Source: Betaproteobacteria bacterium
GTDB lineage: Bacteria; Pseudomonadota; Gammaproteobacteria; Burkholderiales; Usitatibacteraceae
Direction: 5' to 3'
Assembly (NCBI GenBank): GCA_016709665.1
Contig: JADJMI010000001.1
Coordinates: forward strand, 372,001-436,000
Length of the DNA: 64,000 nt
Shown here piece by piece: positions 24,221 to 33,600 of the stretch. The translations under genes were made by a program, and so were the position numbers. Each line of letters starts with the position of its first letter. Position 1 is the first letter of the stretch. The notes under the pieces are model-generated. The model was not told the origin of the DNA. It worked only from the letters and a program-made list of their open reading frames with translations, and did no database searches.

Positions 24221-24724
24221 CTACTCGGGCCCAAACATTCGAATGGTAGGGGCCCTTCCGCCATAGATAAACCAAAGGGCGCTGTTGCGGGCTACGGGGG
24301 ATAAGTCGCTGGCAATCTCAAATTTAACTCTGTATGTCCCACCGCCGTGCGGAACTGGAAGTTTGAGTCCCGAAGTTCCGGTTGATTCGTCATACATATA
24401 GCCATACCCGTGGCATGACTTCTGTCCGTGCGCCCAAGTCAAGTCGCCTCCTTTGAGGATTTGACGAAAGACGAGCGTACCTTCGCGTTCAATTCGAATT
24501 GCAATTGCCGTAGCCGGCGAAAGGGGAGTGCAAAGGACGTTTGGCACAGCCCAGACCAACTGCGCCTCGCCTTCCGGTAAGCGCACCTCGCTGCTGAACT
24601 TTCCAGCTTGAATCGCAAAATCAGCGACTCGAGTAGCCTTCTCGAAGTCTGATGAAGGAAGCAGCGAACATCCGCCAATGCTCACCAAGGCAATTCCCAG
24701 CAACGCTTTCGAGATGCCGTTCAT
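24221..24724 (-). CDS. L18 immunity candidate, lipoprotein
   Basis: 167 residues, ATG overlapping the toxin stop (ATGA). Signal peptide with lipobox VSIGGC. Differs from the L11 immunity protein at only a few residues. Confidence 0.7.
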   Translation of the reverse strand: MNGISKALLGIALVSIGGCSLLPSSDFEKATRVADFAIQAGKFSSEVRLPEGEAQLVWAVPNVLCTPLSPATAIAIRIEREGTLVFRQILKGGDLTWAHGQKSCHGYGYMYDESTGTSGLKLPVPHGGGTYRVKFEIASDLSPVARNSALWFIYGGRAPTIRMFGPE

Positions 24725-25281
24725 TTTGGTGCTGGCCCCGCGGCAGGTCCGCCCCAGCCAGGCGTAAGCCAAGGTCCATCACCCTGCGATAGTCCGCACT
24801 CCCTGGCGATGATCGAGGCGAATGTGTTGCTGTTGGGGCCGAGAAGCGCGTTGTACTTCGACGGGTCCGGATAGGCCTCCAGAACGCGGTCTATGCACTT
24901 GCTCACGCCACAACTGGTGTTCCAAGGGCCGCAGCGCGACTCGCCCGGGATGTCGAATCCATCATCAATCTTGATTTGCCCAGCACCGTTGTTTGAACTG
25001 CCCCATGGGGCAGGGCCTTGCAAACCTACTCGCCTCGACTTCGATTGGCAGTTCTCGCACTCGTCTTGCCTGTCCCTTACCTCATTCACAAAGCAGTGAG
25101 CAAAGCCCGGGACAATCATCTTGCAGCACATTTGGGCCTTTAGGCCGTAAAGATCAAAGTGACTGAGCGGACGACCCCTTACATAGGAAAAGGTATTGAA
25201 CCCACCCCTCAAGCCAATCGGATCGCTCTCAACATACCTCCCGATGGCGGGGTCGTAATCGCGGAAGTAGTTGTAGTGCAA
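24721..25281 (-). CDS. L18 Rhs C-terminus, Cys-rich papain-like candidate
   Basis: 186 residues from TTG at the HYNYFRDYDPAIGRY core; tail nearly identical to L11 (GFAHCFV, GPWNTSCGVSKC, GPNSNTFASIIAREC). Enzymatic class is a guess (permuted papain/LRAT-like). Confidence 0.6.
   Translation of the reverse strand: MHYNYFRDYDPAIGRYVESDPIGLRGGFNTFSYVRGRPLSHFDLYGLKAQMCCKMIVPGFAHCFVNEVRDRQDECENCQSKSRRVGLQGPAPWGSSNNGAGQIKIDDGFDIPGESRCGPWNTSCGVSKCIDRVLEAYPDPSKYNALLGPNSNTFASIIARECGLSQGDGPWLTPGWGGPAAGPAPK
25211..25281 (-). repeat. Rhs cassette repeat L18
   Basis: Full copy with RYVESDPIGL coding; right border of duplicated cassette C. Confidence 0.9.
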
Positions 25282-25352
25282 TCGGACACCCGATTTGGGG
25301 CTTGGAGCGCTTCGGACAGCAAAATCGAAATGCTGCGATTGTGCAGCGCTAC

Positions 25353-25820
25353 CTAGGTCCAGTAGGTAGCGCGTGCTTCCTCGGCCAACATCCTTTCGGC
25401 GCTTCCAGGTTGCGCATCCTGTGCTACCCAATCCAGATACCACTTAGCTGCATCTTCCTGCGGCGAACTGAACAGGTCGCGATACTCTGCCCACCACATT
25501 CCGCGCGCCTTTCGCTTCAGATTTCCAGGCAATAGCCCCTGTATTCCCCACATCTGATAATCGGGGTGGTCTGAGGTCTCTATCAAGAGCGAGGGCAAGT
25601 AATAGTGAAACTGCTTGGGTGTCAGGCAAAGCTTCAGGGAGTCCGGACTCGACATCCGTTTCCAATCGTCTAGGCTAACTTCGCTCCAAAACCGACCACG
25701 AAAGCAGTTCATTGCTTCACTCCAGGCTTCGCACGAGCTCGTGGGTGGAGCGAGGAGATCGGACGGAAGCGGTTGCGGAAATGCGGCTTCAATCGTCCTG
25801 CTCAGTTTAGAAGGGCGCAT
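25353..25820 (-). CDS. L19 immunity candidate (DUF6714-like)
   Basis: 155-residue soluble protein. LSRTIEAAFPQ near the start, CFRGRFWSEVSL and FHYYLPSLL resemble small immunity/hypothetical proteins of the DUF6714 type; this is from memory and tentative. It starts 7 nt after the L19 toxin stop. Confidence 0.6.
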   Translation of the reverse strand: MRPSKLSRTIEAAFPQPLPSDLLAPPTSSCEAWSEAMNCFRGRFWSEVSLDDWKRMSSPDSLKLCLTPKQFHYYLPSLLIETSDHPDYQMWGIQGLLPGNLKRKARGMWWAEYRDLFSSPQEDAAKWYLDWVAQDAQPGSAERMLAEEARATYWT

Positions 25821-25827
25821 TATCGGC

Positions 25828-26331
25828 TCAGTTCACACATGTCGGGAGAAAGCCAATGCACATGTACCCTTGATAAAGCCTGAATACACGCTCCGCTTGA
25901 TGCGAAGGATTGCCACCGCGGAAGCATGTGTCATTCATTTTCTTTCGAGCAGCTGCGCAGCCGAAGTGCTTACTCGCCTTCTCGGACATTCCTGCGCAAG
26001 ACTCGCATGCCAAGCAGTTCCCTGGATTGGGCTTGCACTTCTCGTCTACATCGCGCTTCAGGTGATTGTAAAAACTCGGTGCACAATCTCCCGGCGGCTT
26101 CGGAAAGAAATCCGGCAGCGGAAATGGGTTGCGATCTCGTCCCGGCTGCGGAGGTGGAGGGGGGAAGTTCGGAATGGGCACTACGATTGCCAATCCATTG
26201 GGATCGACCGCCAAAGTCGGACGGTTTCCAACATAAGAAAATGTACTGAGCCCCGCATCGATACCTAGTGGATCGCTCTGAACATACCTCCCAATTGCCG
26301 GGTCGTAATCGCGGAAGTAGTTGTAGTGCAA
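25828..26331 (-). CDS. L19 Rhs C-terminus, Cys-rich toxin (Ntox16-like?)
   Basis: About 167 residues from TTG at the HYNYFRDYDPAIGRY core. A proline-rich linker leads to FYNHLKRDVDEKCK, CLACESC, HFGCAAARKKMNDTC and FRGGNPSHQAER. The CF-x-GG-x(2)-H signature recalls the polymorphic toxin family Ntox16; tentative. Confidence 0.6.
   Translation of the reverse strand: MHYNYFRDYDPAIGRYVQSDPLGIDAGLSTFSYVGNRPTLAVDPNGLAIVVPIPNFPPPPPQPGRDRNPFPLPDFFPKPPGDCAPSFYNHLKRDVDEKCKPNPGNCLACESCAGMSEKASKHFGCAAARKKMNDTCFRGGNPSHQAERVFRLYQGYMCIGFLPTCVN
26261..26331 (-). repeat. Rhs cassette repeat L19
   Basis: Copy with SDPLGIDAG variant; homology to rhs extends upstream through CGGAGACGGGATTGCAC. Confidence 0.9.
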
Positions 26332-26393
26332 TCCCGTCTCCGTGAGGCGGTCTATTTCGCACTGCAGCCAAACTACGGAAAGGACTTCGGCTC

Positions 26394-26888
26394 CTACCCT
26401 TGATACTCGATTGAGGTGTTGACGCTTTCGAGCAACCAACGCTCTTCTGCGCCCCCATCTGAAGCTCTAACCGCCACTTCGAGGTATGGGTAGCTTGGGT
26501 AACCGGTTGGATTCCAGTCGAAGGCATCGACAATCGTCAGGGACTTCGAGCGCCAACAATCAGCTCCTCTAACCTGGGGCGTCCACGATCGACTGGAGCC
26601 AGCCGAAGAAATTAAAACGGGTAGCTGGTCAATGGAAGGCTCAATTCGAGCCACCAAGAAAGGAATCGGCACTACCCCGAGTGATTCCTCGTCGAAGTCG
26701 CTCCGTCCCAATGGCAAGAGCACCAGCGCGCGCAACAGTCCCTTTTCAATCTGCCGGAAGACGCCTACACGATCGTCAGAAATCTCAAGTTTCGGATCGG
26801 CAAAATAGGTGTTCCACAAATGCCTTCTGGCTTCAACGAAGCGTTGAAAAAGATCTGTAACATCTCGGCTCTTTGTACGCCTACTCAT
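26394..26888 (-). CDS. L20 immunity candidate, soluble protein
   Basis: 164 residues, no membrane segment. ATG overlaps the L20 toxin stop (ATGA). Family unknown; likely cytoplasmic, unlike most immunity proteins of this array. Confidence 0.6.
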   Translation of the reverse strand: MSRRTKSRDVTDLFQRFVEARRHLWNTYFADPKLEISDDRVGVFRQIEKGLLRALVLLPLGRSDFDEESLGVVPIPFLVARIEPSIDQLPVLISSAGSSRSWTPQVRGADCWRSKSLTIVDAFDWNPTGYPSYPYLEVAVRASDGGAEERWLLESVNTSIEYQG

Positions 26889-27435
26889 TCGTCACCTCAA
26901 TACAGTTCGCTGGCCTGGACTTGCCTTCGCGTCGCTTCGGGAAGCACATGCATGTGACTGCATTTTGCTCCCACTCTAGCCAGTGCCATTGAAGGTCGCC
27001 CTTGTGAGTCGCTTGCCAACATTTGGTCGGCTTGTTGCACGGATTGCAGCAATTTCCATTCTCGCAATTTCGCCCCGGATTAAATGGCACCTCGCCCCAG
27101 ATAGGATCCTGTCTCCCGCGTTTCCTTCGACGAACCTCCTCCGCAAGCAGCGCTCCCAAAGAGCCCAACCCGAGGCCAACACCGGCGGCAGCGACCGCTT
27201 GGCAACTCGAGGGGATGATTGGCAGGAGAAATGCAAACTCTCCTGTTGGGTCGATGAATGAATTGGGGTCCGAATTGGCATAGACATAAGTGCCAATTCC
27301 GCCCTTCAACCCTATCGGATCACTCTGCACATACCTCCCGATCGCGGGGTCGTAATCGCGGAAGTAGTTGTAGTGTGCCCCGGCCACTAGGTCAATGTCT
27401 CCTGCGCTGCAATCGAGAATTGTTTCGGAGATCAT
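26881..27435 (-). CDS. L20 Rhs C-terminus, unknown Cys-rich toxin (proximal left-arm cassette)
   Basis: Closest left-arm cassette to the rhs core. An ATG at 27435 (MISETIL) lies 21 codons before AHYNYFRDYDPAIGRY; it may be fortuitous. After IDPTGE the tail has a hydrophobic Gly/Ala segment, a basic RRRKRGRQDPIWGEV, then NCENGNCCNPCNKPTKCW and HWLEWEQNAVTCMCF. Possibly a metal-binding nuclease, unproven. Confidence 0.6.
   Translation of the reverse strand: MISETILDCSAGDIDLVAGAHYNYFRDYDPAIGRYVQSDPIGLKGGIGTYVYANSDPNSFIDPTGEFAFLLPIIPSSCQAVAAAGVGLGLGSLGALLAEEVRRRKRGRQDPIWGEVPFNPGRNCENGNCCNPCNKPTKCWQATHKGDLQWHWLEWEQNAVTCMCFPKRREGKSRPANCIEVTNE
27308..27375 (-). repeat. Rhs cassette repeat L20 (left border of rhs core)
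   Basis: Full copy, inverted relative to repeat P1 inside rhs; together they flank 27376-34530. Confidence 0.9.
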
Positions 27436-27504
27436 CCCGCGGTCAATCCACAGCAAGCCGACTATTGAACGAAACTCCCCAGCCGTGTCAACCGCTTTGG
27501 CTAA

Positions 27505-27560
27505 ATGGTAACTAAATATTCCAAGGATTAATTAACAAAAAATAATTTATATTCACGCCA
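27505..27560 (+). promoter_or_regulatory. AT-rich presumptive promoter of the rhs operon
   Basis: The most AT-rich stretch seen in the window (AACTAAATATT to TAATTTATATTC). A TATATT box lies at 27548-27553; no convincing -35 box was found. Position upstream of the TIG-domain gene makes it the likely rhs promoter. It may also serve the divergent L20 cassette. Confidence 0.35.
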
Positions 27561-27617
27561 TTCGGCTTTCGCATGACTCGTTCGGCCATGCGCGGCTATC
27601 GACCGGGAGACGATCGG

Positions 27618-30600
27618 ATGGCGTGTGACAGCGTGCAGTGCGCAATTCTGTTGCGGATGCGGGCATTTCTCCAAATCACGGCCCGGCTCGCCGTCGCGAC
27701 GATTGGAGTCTTGCTTTCGGGGTCGGTCTGCATGGCAGCTGGCAATGTGGTCGATTTGACCTATGACCCTGCCGGCAACATCACCCAGATCCGACGCCAG
27801 TCGGCGGCAGGGCTTGCGGTCACCGGGTTCGATCCCGCGAACGGTCCGGTTGGCTCGGTCGTGACCGTCTTCGGCACCGGCTTCAGCGCAACTCCCGCTT
27901 CGAATGCGGTTCGATTCAACGGGGTCACCGCTACCGTTTCCGCCGCCGACAGCGGTTCGTTGAGCGTCACGGTCCCGGCGAGCGCCTCGACAGGGCGGAT
28001 CACTGTCACTGTCGGGCCGGCGTCGGCGACGAGCGCCCAGGATTTTCAAGTGGTCGTACCGGGGGCTCCGGTCGTCACGTCCTTTTCACCCGCAATCGCC
28101 TCCGCCGGCGAGGCGGTCACGGTGATCGGCAACAATTTTGCCCCGACGGCCTCGGTCACGCTCAAGCTCAACATGACCCCCGCGTCGCCGGGCGTCCAGG
28201 GGCCGACTTCCCTGACGTTTAGCGTGCCACCCGCCACGGGATCTGGTCGCATCGCCGTCACGAACCCCACGGGAACGGGCACAAGCGCCCTGGATCTCAT
28301 CGTGCCCCCTGCCGGCTACCTGGCTGGCGACATCTCGACAGCGCTTCGCCTGGCGGGCAACGGAACGCCGAGTTCCTTCCAGATCGGCGCCGCGTCGAAG
28401 CACGGTGTCCTGCTCTTCGATGGTTTGGCGGATGGCTACTACACCGTCCAGTTCAGCCAGCTGACTTTCTCTCCTTCCACGGCCACTCTCGCCTACAAGG
28501 TCTTCAAGCCCGACAACACGCAGTTCGCCGCCGGGTACGTGGGCTATGGCTATCGCCCGACGATCCACTTGCCGAAGCTTCCCGCGGCAGGCACGTACTC
28601 GCTCGTCGTCAGCCCCGGATTCGCCACCATGGCTTCGCAGGTTTCCGTCGCTGCCGACCCTGTCACGCCGTTGGACGGCCCCATCACGAATGTGGCGATG
28701 GGAAGCCCGTCCCAGACCACGCGAACGCTGTTCGACGCGACTGCGGGCCAGTCGATAGGCCTGGGCATCGGCGCCTACACCCAGAATGCCAGCACCACGA
28801 GCGCCGCCTATTTCAACGTGTACCAGCCGAACGGGACTCAGTTGGGCGGGTCCGGAAGCTTCAATGCGTACTGGGCGTGGTCATCGAATCCCGCCGGCAA
28901 CTGGGATGGCGAATTCGTTGCACCCGCCACAGGCCGCTACGAGATGATCGCCCAGCCGGTTGCGGGCTACGCAGCAAGCTACGGCGCGTCGATCAGTTCG
29001 GCGGTGACAGGAACCCTCTTGCCCGACGTGCCCCTGGACTTCACGCTATCGCGCATCGGGCAGGACGGGCGATTCATGTTTGCTGCATCGCCCGGCGATA
29101 GCCGTGCCATCGACATTGCCGTCGTGAGCCCGCAGCCGGTTGCCCAGTCTGTCGCCTATCGCGTTCTCAAGCCCGACGGATCGCTCTTCACTTCCGGCTC
29201 GACCACCCCGCCCTTGAACGGCTCCCAGGTCCAGATGCCGGCATTCCCCGTGGCAGGCAACTACATCGTGGAGGTCGATCCGAGCTACGGCACTTACGGC
29301 GCCATGCGGATTGCCCTGAAGCAGGGTGCGCTGCTCGGCACGGCCGACGCCCCGCTCGCCTTTGCGACGGCCGTGAACGGCGATACTGCGCGCTTTCGCT
29401 TCCAAGGCACCGCGGGCCAGAACGTCTCTCTCGGTGTCGCTGGTCTCGCCTATGTCGGCGCCAGTTCCAGCCAGTCCAACTTGACGGTCTTCAAGCCCGA
29501 TGGCACCTCGCTCACGTACACCACCTGCAATCCCAACACGGTCGGCGGGCTGTGCAGGCTGGGGCTTCCGAACCTGCCAGCCACCGGAATGTACGTGGTG
29601 ACCCTGCAACCGCCTGCGGGCGTTCGCGCCTCGGGCAATATCACGTTCTCGGCCGACCAGGCGGGGACATTGGCCGAAGGCGTCCCCGCCAGCGTCACCG
29701 TCACGCGAACCGGCCAGTTCCTGCGCTATACCTTTGCTGGAACGGCCGGTCAGAGCACGTCCGTGGAACTGGCGCAGCTCGTCACGAGCCCGAGCGGGCC
29801 GTACGTCTACGTGAACATCTACAAGCCGGACGGGAACTCACTCACCTCCGGATCGGCGTCCTCCAGCGGCGTCTTCGTCAACCTTCCGAGTCTTCCGGCG
29901 ACGGGTACGTATGCCGTCGTGGTCGACCCCTCGGGGGCCGGGCTCACAAGTCGCCTGACGCTCAAGGCCGGCACGGCGACAGCGGTGGGCTCGACGCCCG
30001 TGGCGTTGTCGACGGCGGTGACGGGTGAGGTCGTTCGCATCACTTTCGCGGGCACTTCGGGATCCAAGCTCGAACTGGGGTTGAACGGTCTTGCCTACGA
30101 TTCGGCAAGCTCGACGTCGACATCGCTGAACGTCTACCGCCCCGACGGCACGAACATCGCGGGCGCAAGCTGCAGCACGTCGACGGCCGGCGGCGGATGC
30201 GAGATCGCCATGCCCTCATCGCTGCCTTCCACGGGCACGTACTCGATCGTGCTCGTCCCTCCCGTGGGAAGGCGGATCGTGGCAGGCATCCTCGCTCTTT
30301 CGACGTCCGCGCCGGGAACGTTAGTCGTGGGCGACCCAGCGCAGGTCGTCTCGATTGCCCGGCCGGGTCAGACCGCACGCTACGCCTTCGCCGGCACTTC
30401 GGGACAACTGCTTCGCCTGGGATGGTCGGGGGCGATCGTTTCCGTCACCAACGCGAACTCGGTCGCCGTCTCGATCCTGAAGCCCGATGGAAGCTCGCTC
30501 GTCACTTCGTCATTCGGAAACGGCGGGACGGGAAGCGTCGATCTACCTTCGCTGCCGACCACAGGCAGCTATACGGTGGTGTTCGATCCGTCCTACGCGG

Positions 30601-30638
30601 CGACGATGTCCGCGTCCGTCAACCTGGTCACGCGGTAG
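27618..30638 (+). CDS. Secreted TIG/PPC-repeat protein upstream of rhs
   Basis: About 1006 residues from ATG 27618 (GGGAG upstream); ATG 27657 is an alternative. A signal peptide (ITARLAVATIGVLLSGSVCM) is followed by an Rhs-like scrap VVDLTYDPAGNITQI, two IPT/TIG domains (VTGFDPANGPVGSVVTVFG; VVTSFSPAIASAGEAVTVIG) and at least six PPC-like beta repeats with F-x-GTAGQ at the start and LPATGTY at the end. It ends 10 nt before rhs, so it is in the same operon. A surface adhesin or delivery partner for Rhs is plausible; not shown. Confidence 0.8.
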   Translation: MACDSVQCAILLRMRAFLQITARLAVATIGVLLSGSVCMAAGNVVDLTYDPAGNITQIRRQSAAGLAVTGFDPANGPVGSVVTVFGTGFSATPASNAVRFNGVTATVSAADSGSLSVTVPASASTGRITVTVGPASATSAQDFQVVVPGAPVVTSFSPAIASAGEAVTVIGNNFAPTASVTLKLNMTPASPGVQGPTSLTFSVPPATGSGRIAVTNPTGTGTSALDLIVPPAGYLAGDISTALRLAGNGTPSSFQIGAASKHGVLLFDGLADGYYTVQFSQLTFSPSTATLAYKVFKPDNTQFAAGYVGYGYRPTIHLPKLPAAGTYSLVVSPGFATMASQVSVAADPVTPLDGPITNVAMGSPSQTTRTLFDATAGQSIGLGIGAYTQNASTTSAAYFNVYQPNGTQLGGSGSFNAYWAWSSNPAGNWDGEFVAPATGRYEMIAQPVAGYAASYGASISSAVTGTLLPDVPLDFTLSRIGQDGRFMFAASPGDSRAIDIAVVSPQPVAQSVAYRVLKPDGSLFTSGSTTPPLNGSQVQMPAFPVAGNYIVEVDPSYGTYGAMRIALKQGALLGTADAPLAFATAVNGDTARFRFQGTAGQNVSLGVAGLAYVGASSSQSNLTVFKPDGTSLTYTTCNPNTVGGLCRLGLPNLPATGMYVVTLQPPAGVRASGNITFSADQAGTLAEGVPASVTVTRTGQFLRYTFAGTAGQSTSVELAQLVTSPSGPYVYVNIYKPDGNSLTSGSASSSGVFVNLPSLPATGTYAVVVDPSGAGLTSRLTLKAGTATAVGSTPVALSTAVTGEVVRITFAGTSGSKLELGLNGLAYDSASSTSTSLNVYRPDGTNIAGASCSTSTAGGGCEIAMPSSLPSTGTYSIVLVPPVGRRIVAGILALSTSAPGTLVVGDPAQVVSIARPGQTARYAFAGTSGQLLRLGWSGAIVSVTNANSVAVSILKPDGSSLVTSSFGNGGTGSVDLPSLPTTGSYTVVFDPSYAATMSASVNLVTR

Positions 30639-30648
30639 GGGAGGCGCA

Positions 30649-33600
30649 ATGAAAGGCAAGAATTGCAGCAAAGGCGCTCGAACCCGCATCCACGTGATTG
30701 CAACGGCGCTACAGGGGTTAACCCGCTTGATTGCGTTCGTCGCGCTGCTGATTCCGGCCATGGCCGCTGCCGGATTCTGCGCAGGGGACCCCAACCCGGA
30801 GATCGGTGGTGCAAAGGCCATTTGCACGAAGCCTGAAGCGAAGGGCGATTGGGTATTCACGGTGAACGATTGCTCGCCATCGTTCGTGCCGCGCTCGTAC
30901 GCATGGTGCATGGCCATGGGAGGCACTTGGGATCCCTACTACATCAACGGGCCGATTTGCGTGAACTACACAGCCGTGACACAAGTGACATTGCTTGCCG
31001 TCGCGAGCGACTTCATTCAACGCTACCACGATCCCTGCTTGGTCGACTTGGTCGACAGCGGCTGGACCGGTTCAGCGAATGCCGGAGGAACATGCGGCGT
31101 GGCAAACAGCCTTGTCATCGATGGAATCGTTCGCAGCCAGGTGAGGTTGCTCACTTACAGCGGATCGAAATCACCTGCGGCCTGCGGGACCTTCTTCGAG
31201 GAGAAGCTTCTTGCCGGCATGGCCCAAACAGTCGGCTGCCCTGCAGGAACGGTGCAAAGCTCCGACCCCGACCGGGGCCAGGTCTGCGTGAAGTACCAGT
31301 TTTGCGACAAGTGCCTCGGCAACCCCGTGGATGCTGCAACGGGTGTGAAAGTCCAGCGCGAAGTGGACTATTCCGCAGGTGGCGTGGGCGGGCTCACCTT
31401 CGAGCGGTTGTACAACAGCTCCGGCTACTTTTCCCGGGTCGAGCGCCGGCCGGACATCGGCGACTACTGGCGGCACAGCTGGGCCGGCGAGATCGTGGCC
31501 ATCACCGACCTCTCGGGCATCATGGCGGCCGCGCGGCGCCCCGACGGCTCGGCCAAGTACTTCAAGGCGGACGGCAAGGAGCTCCAGAATCATTCAGGAG
31601 GCTCACTCCGGCTCGAGCGGCTCACCGACGCGGGTGGCGCCACCACCGGCTGGCGCCTTACGACGGACGCCTCGGACACGGAAACCTACAATGCCCAAGG
31701 CAAGCTCACGCAGGTGCAGCGCCGCACGGGCCACAACTTCACGCTCGCCTACGACGCCGAGCAGCGCCTGCAGACGGTCACGGACGCCTTCGGGCGCCAG
31801 ATCGCACTCGGCTACGACGCCCTGGGACGCCATTCCACGCTCACGGATCCGGCGGGCCGTACCTACACTTACGGCTTCGATGCCGCTAGCCGGCTCTCGA
31901 CGGTCACTTACCCCGGGAACCAGACCCGCACCTACCTCTACGAGGATTCACGACACGCCTTCGCGCTCACCGGAATCGTCGACGAGCGGGGGCGACGTCT
32001 TTCCACCTACACCTACGACGACAGGGGGCGCGTACTCACCACGGAGCGCTCCGGACCGGAAAACAAGTACACGTTCTCCTACCCGGCCTTGCAGCTCACC
32101 ACCTGGATAAACACCGTGCAGGACGCCTTCGGCGCGACCCACACCTACACCTTCGAGGTGGTGGATGGCGTGCCTCGCCTCAAGACCGACGCCCGCAATT
32201 ACTTGGGCACCGAATCCCGGACCTTCGACGCCGTCGGCAACGTGGCCACGAAGACGAACCGCCGCGGGATGGTGACGACCTACGCGTACGATCTCACGCG
32301 AAACCTCGAGACCTCGCGCACCGAGGCCTATGGCACCGCCCGCGCGCGGACGATCACCACGACCTGGCACCCGACGTATCGCTTGCCCGCCACGGTGACG
32401 CAGCCCTCGGGCGTCTCCGGCGTGAATGAGGTGACGACCTATACCTACGACGCCTCTGGAAATCTCACGAAGAAGAACGTGACGGCGGGTGCCCTGGTGC
32501 GCGAGTGGAATTACACGGTCAATTCCTTGGGCCAGGTGCTTACCGTGAACGGACCGCGCACCGACGTCGTGGACGTGACGACAATGACCTACTATCCGGC
32601 CAATGACCCCTGCATGGGTTGCCGGGGACAGGTGTGGACGGTCACCAATGCGGCAGGCCACGTCACCACCTTCAATGCCTACACGGCCGATGGGCGCCCC
32701 TCGCAGGTGACCGACCCCAATGGCGCCGTGACCGCGATGACATATACGCCCCGTGGCTGGTTGGAGAGCCGCAGCGTGGCGGGTGAGACGACGGGTTACC
32801 AGTATGACGCCGCAGGCAACCTGACCCGCGTCACCCTGCCCGACCTCTCGTGGGTGCAGTACACCTATGACGACGCGAACGGCCTCATCCGCGTCGAGGA
32901 TCGCCTCGGCAATTCGGTGGACTACGAGCTGGACGTGATGGGCAACCGCGTCGACGAGCGGGTGAAGGATCCTCAAGGCGCCCTCAAGAAGCTGCTCTTC
33001 CGATCCTACGACGGCGGCAATCGCCTGTTCCGGGAGACGGGCTCGACCGGCCAAGTGACGGAGTATGCCTACTCCGACCTGCTGCCCACCTCGGTGAAGG
33101 ACCCTCTTTACCACACCACCTCCAAACAGTACGACGAGCTCGATCGCCTGACGCAAGTGAACGACCCGGCGGGCGGCTATACCTGGTTCACCTACGACGC
33201 GAAGGACCGCCTGAAGACGGTGCAGGACCCCCGCGGCCTCACGACGACCTACACCTACAACGGCCTCGGCGATCTCGTCACCCAAGCCTCGCCCGATACC
33301 GGCACCACGAGCTTCACCCACGACGCCGCGGGCAACGTGGCCACGCAAACCGACGCGCGCAGCGTGTCGACCACTTACGCCTACGACACGTTGAACCGCG
33401 TGCTCTCTGCCACGGTGACCGACGGCACCGTCTCCTACGAGTACGACAACGTCACCACGGGCGGCGCGGGCGCCCGCGGCCGGCTCACCAAGATCACGGA
33501 TCCTTCTGGGACCACGCTTTGGGCGTATGACCTGCTGGGGCGGGTGAGTTCCAAGATCCAGACGGTAGGCACGGCCCCGGCGGCCAAGACCTTCACCACG

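Noticed and set aside
9089..27375. Recurring plus-strand peptide IALNIPPD-R-VVIAEVVV in many frames
   Set aside because: It is the antisense translation of the cassette repeat, not a protein family.
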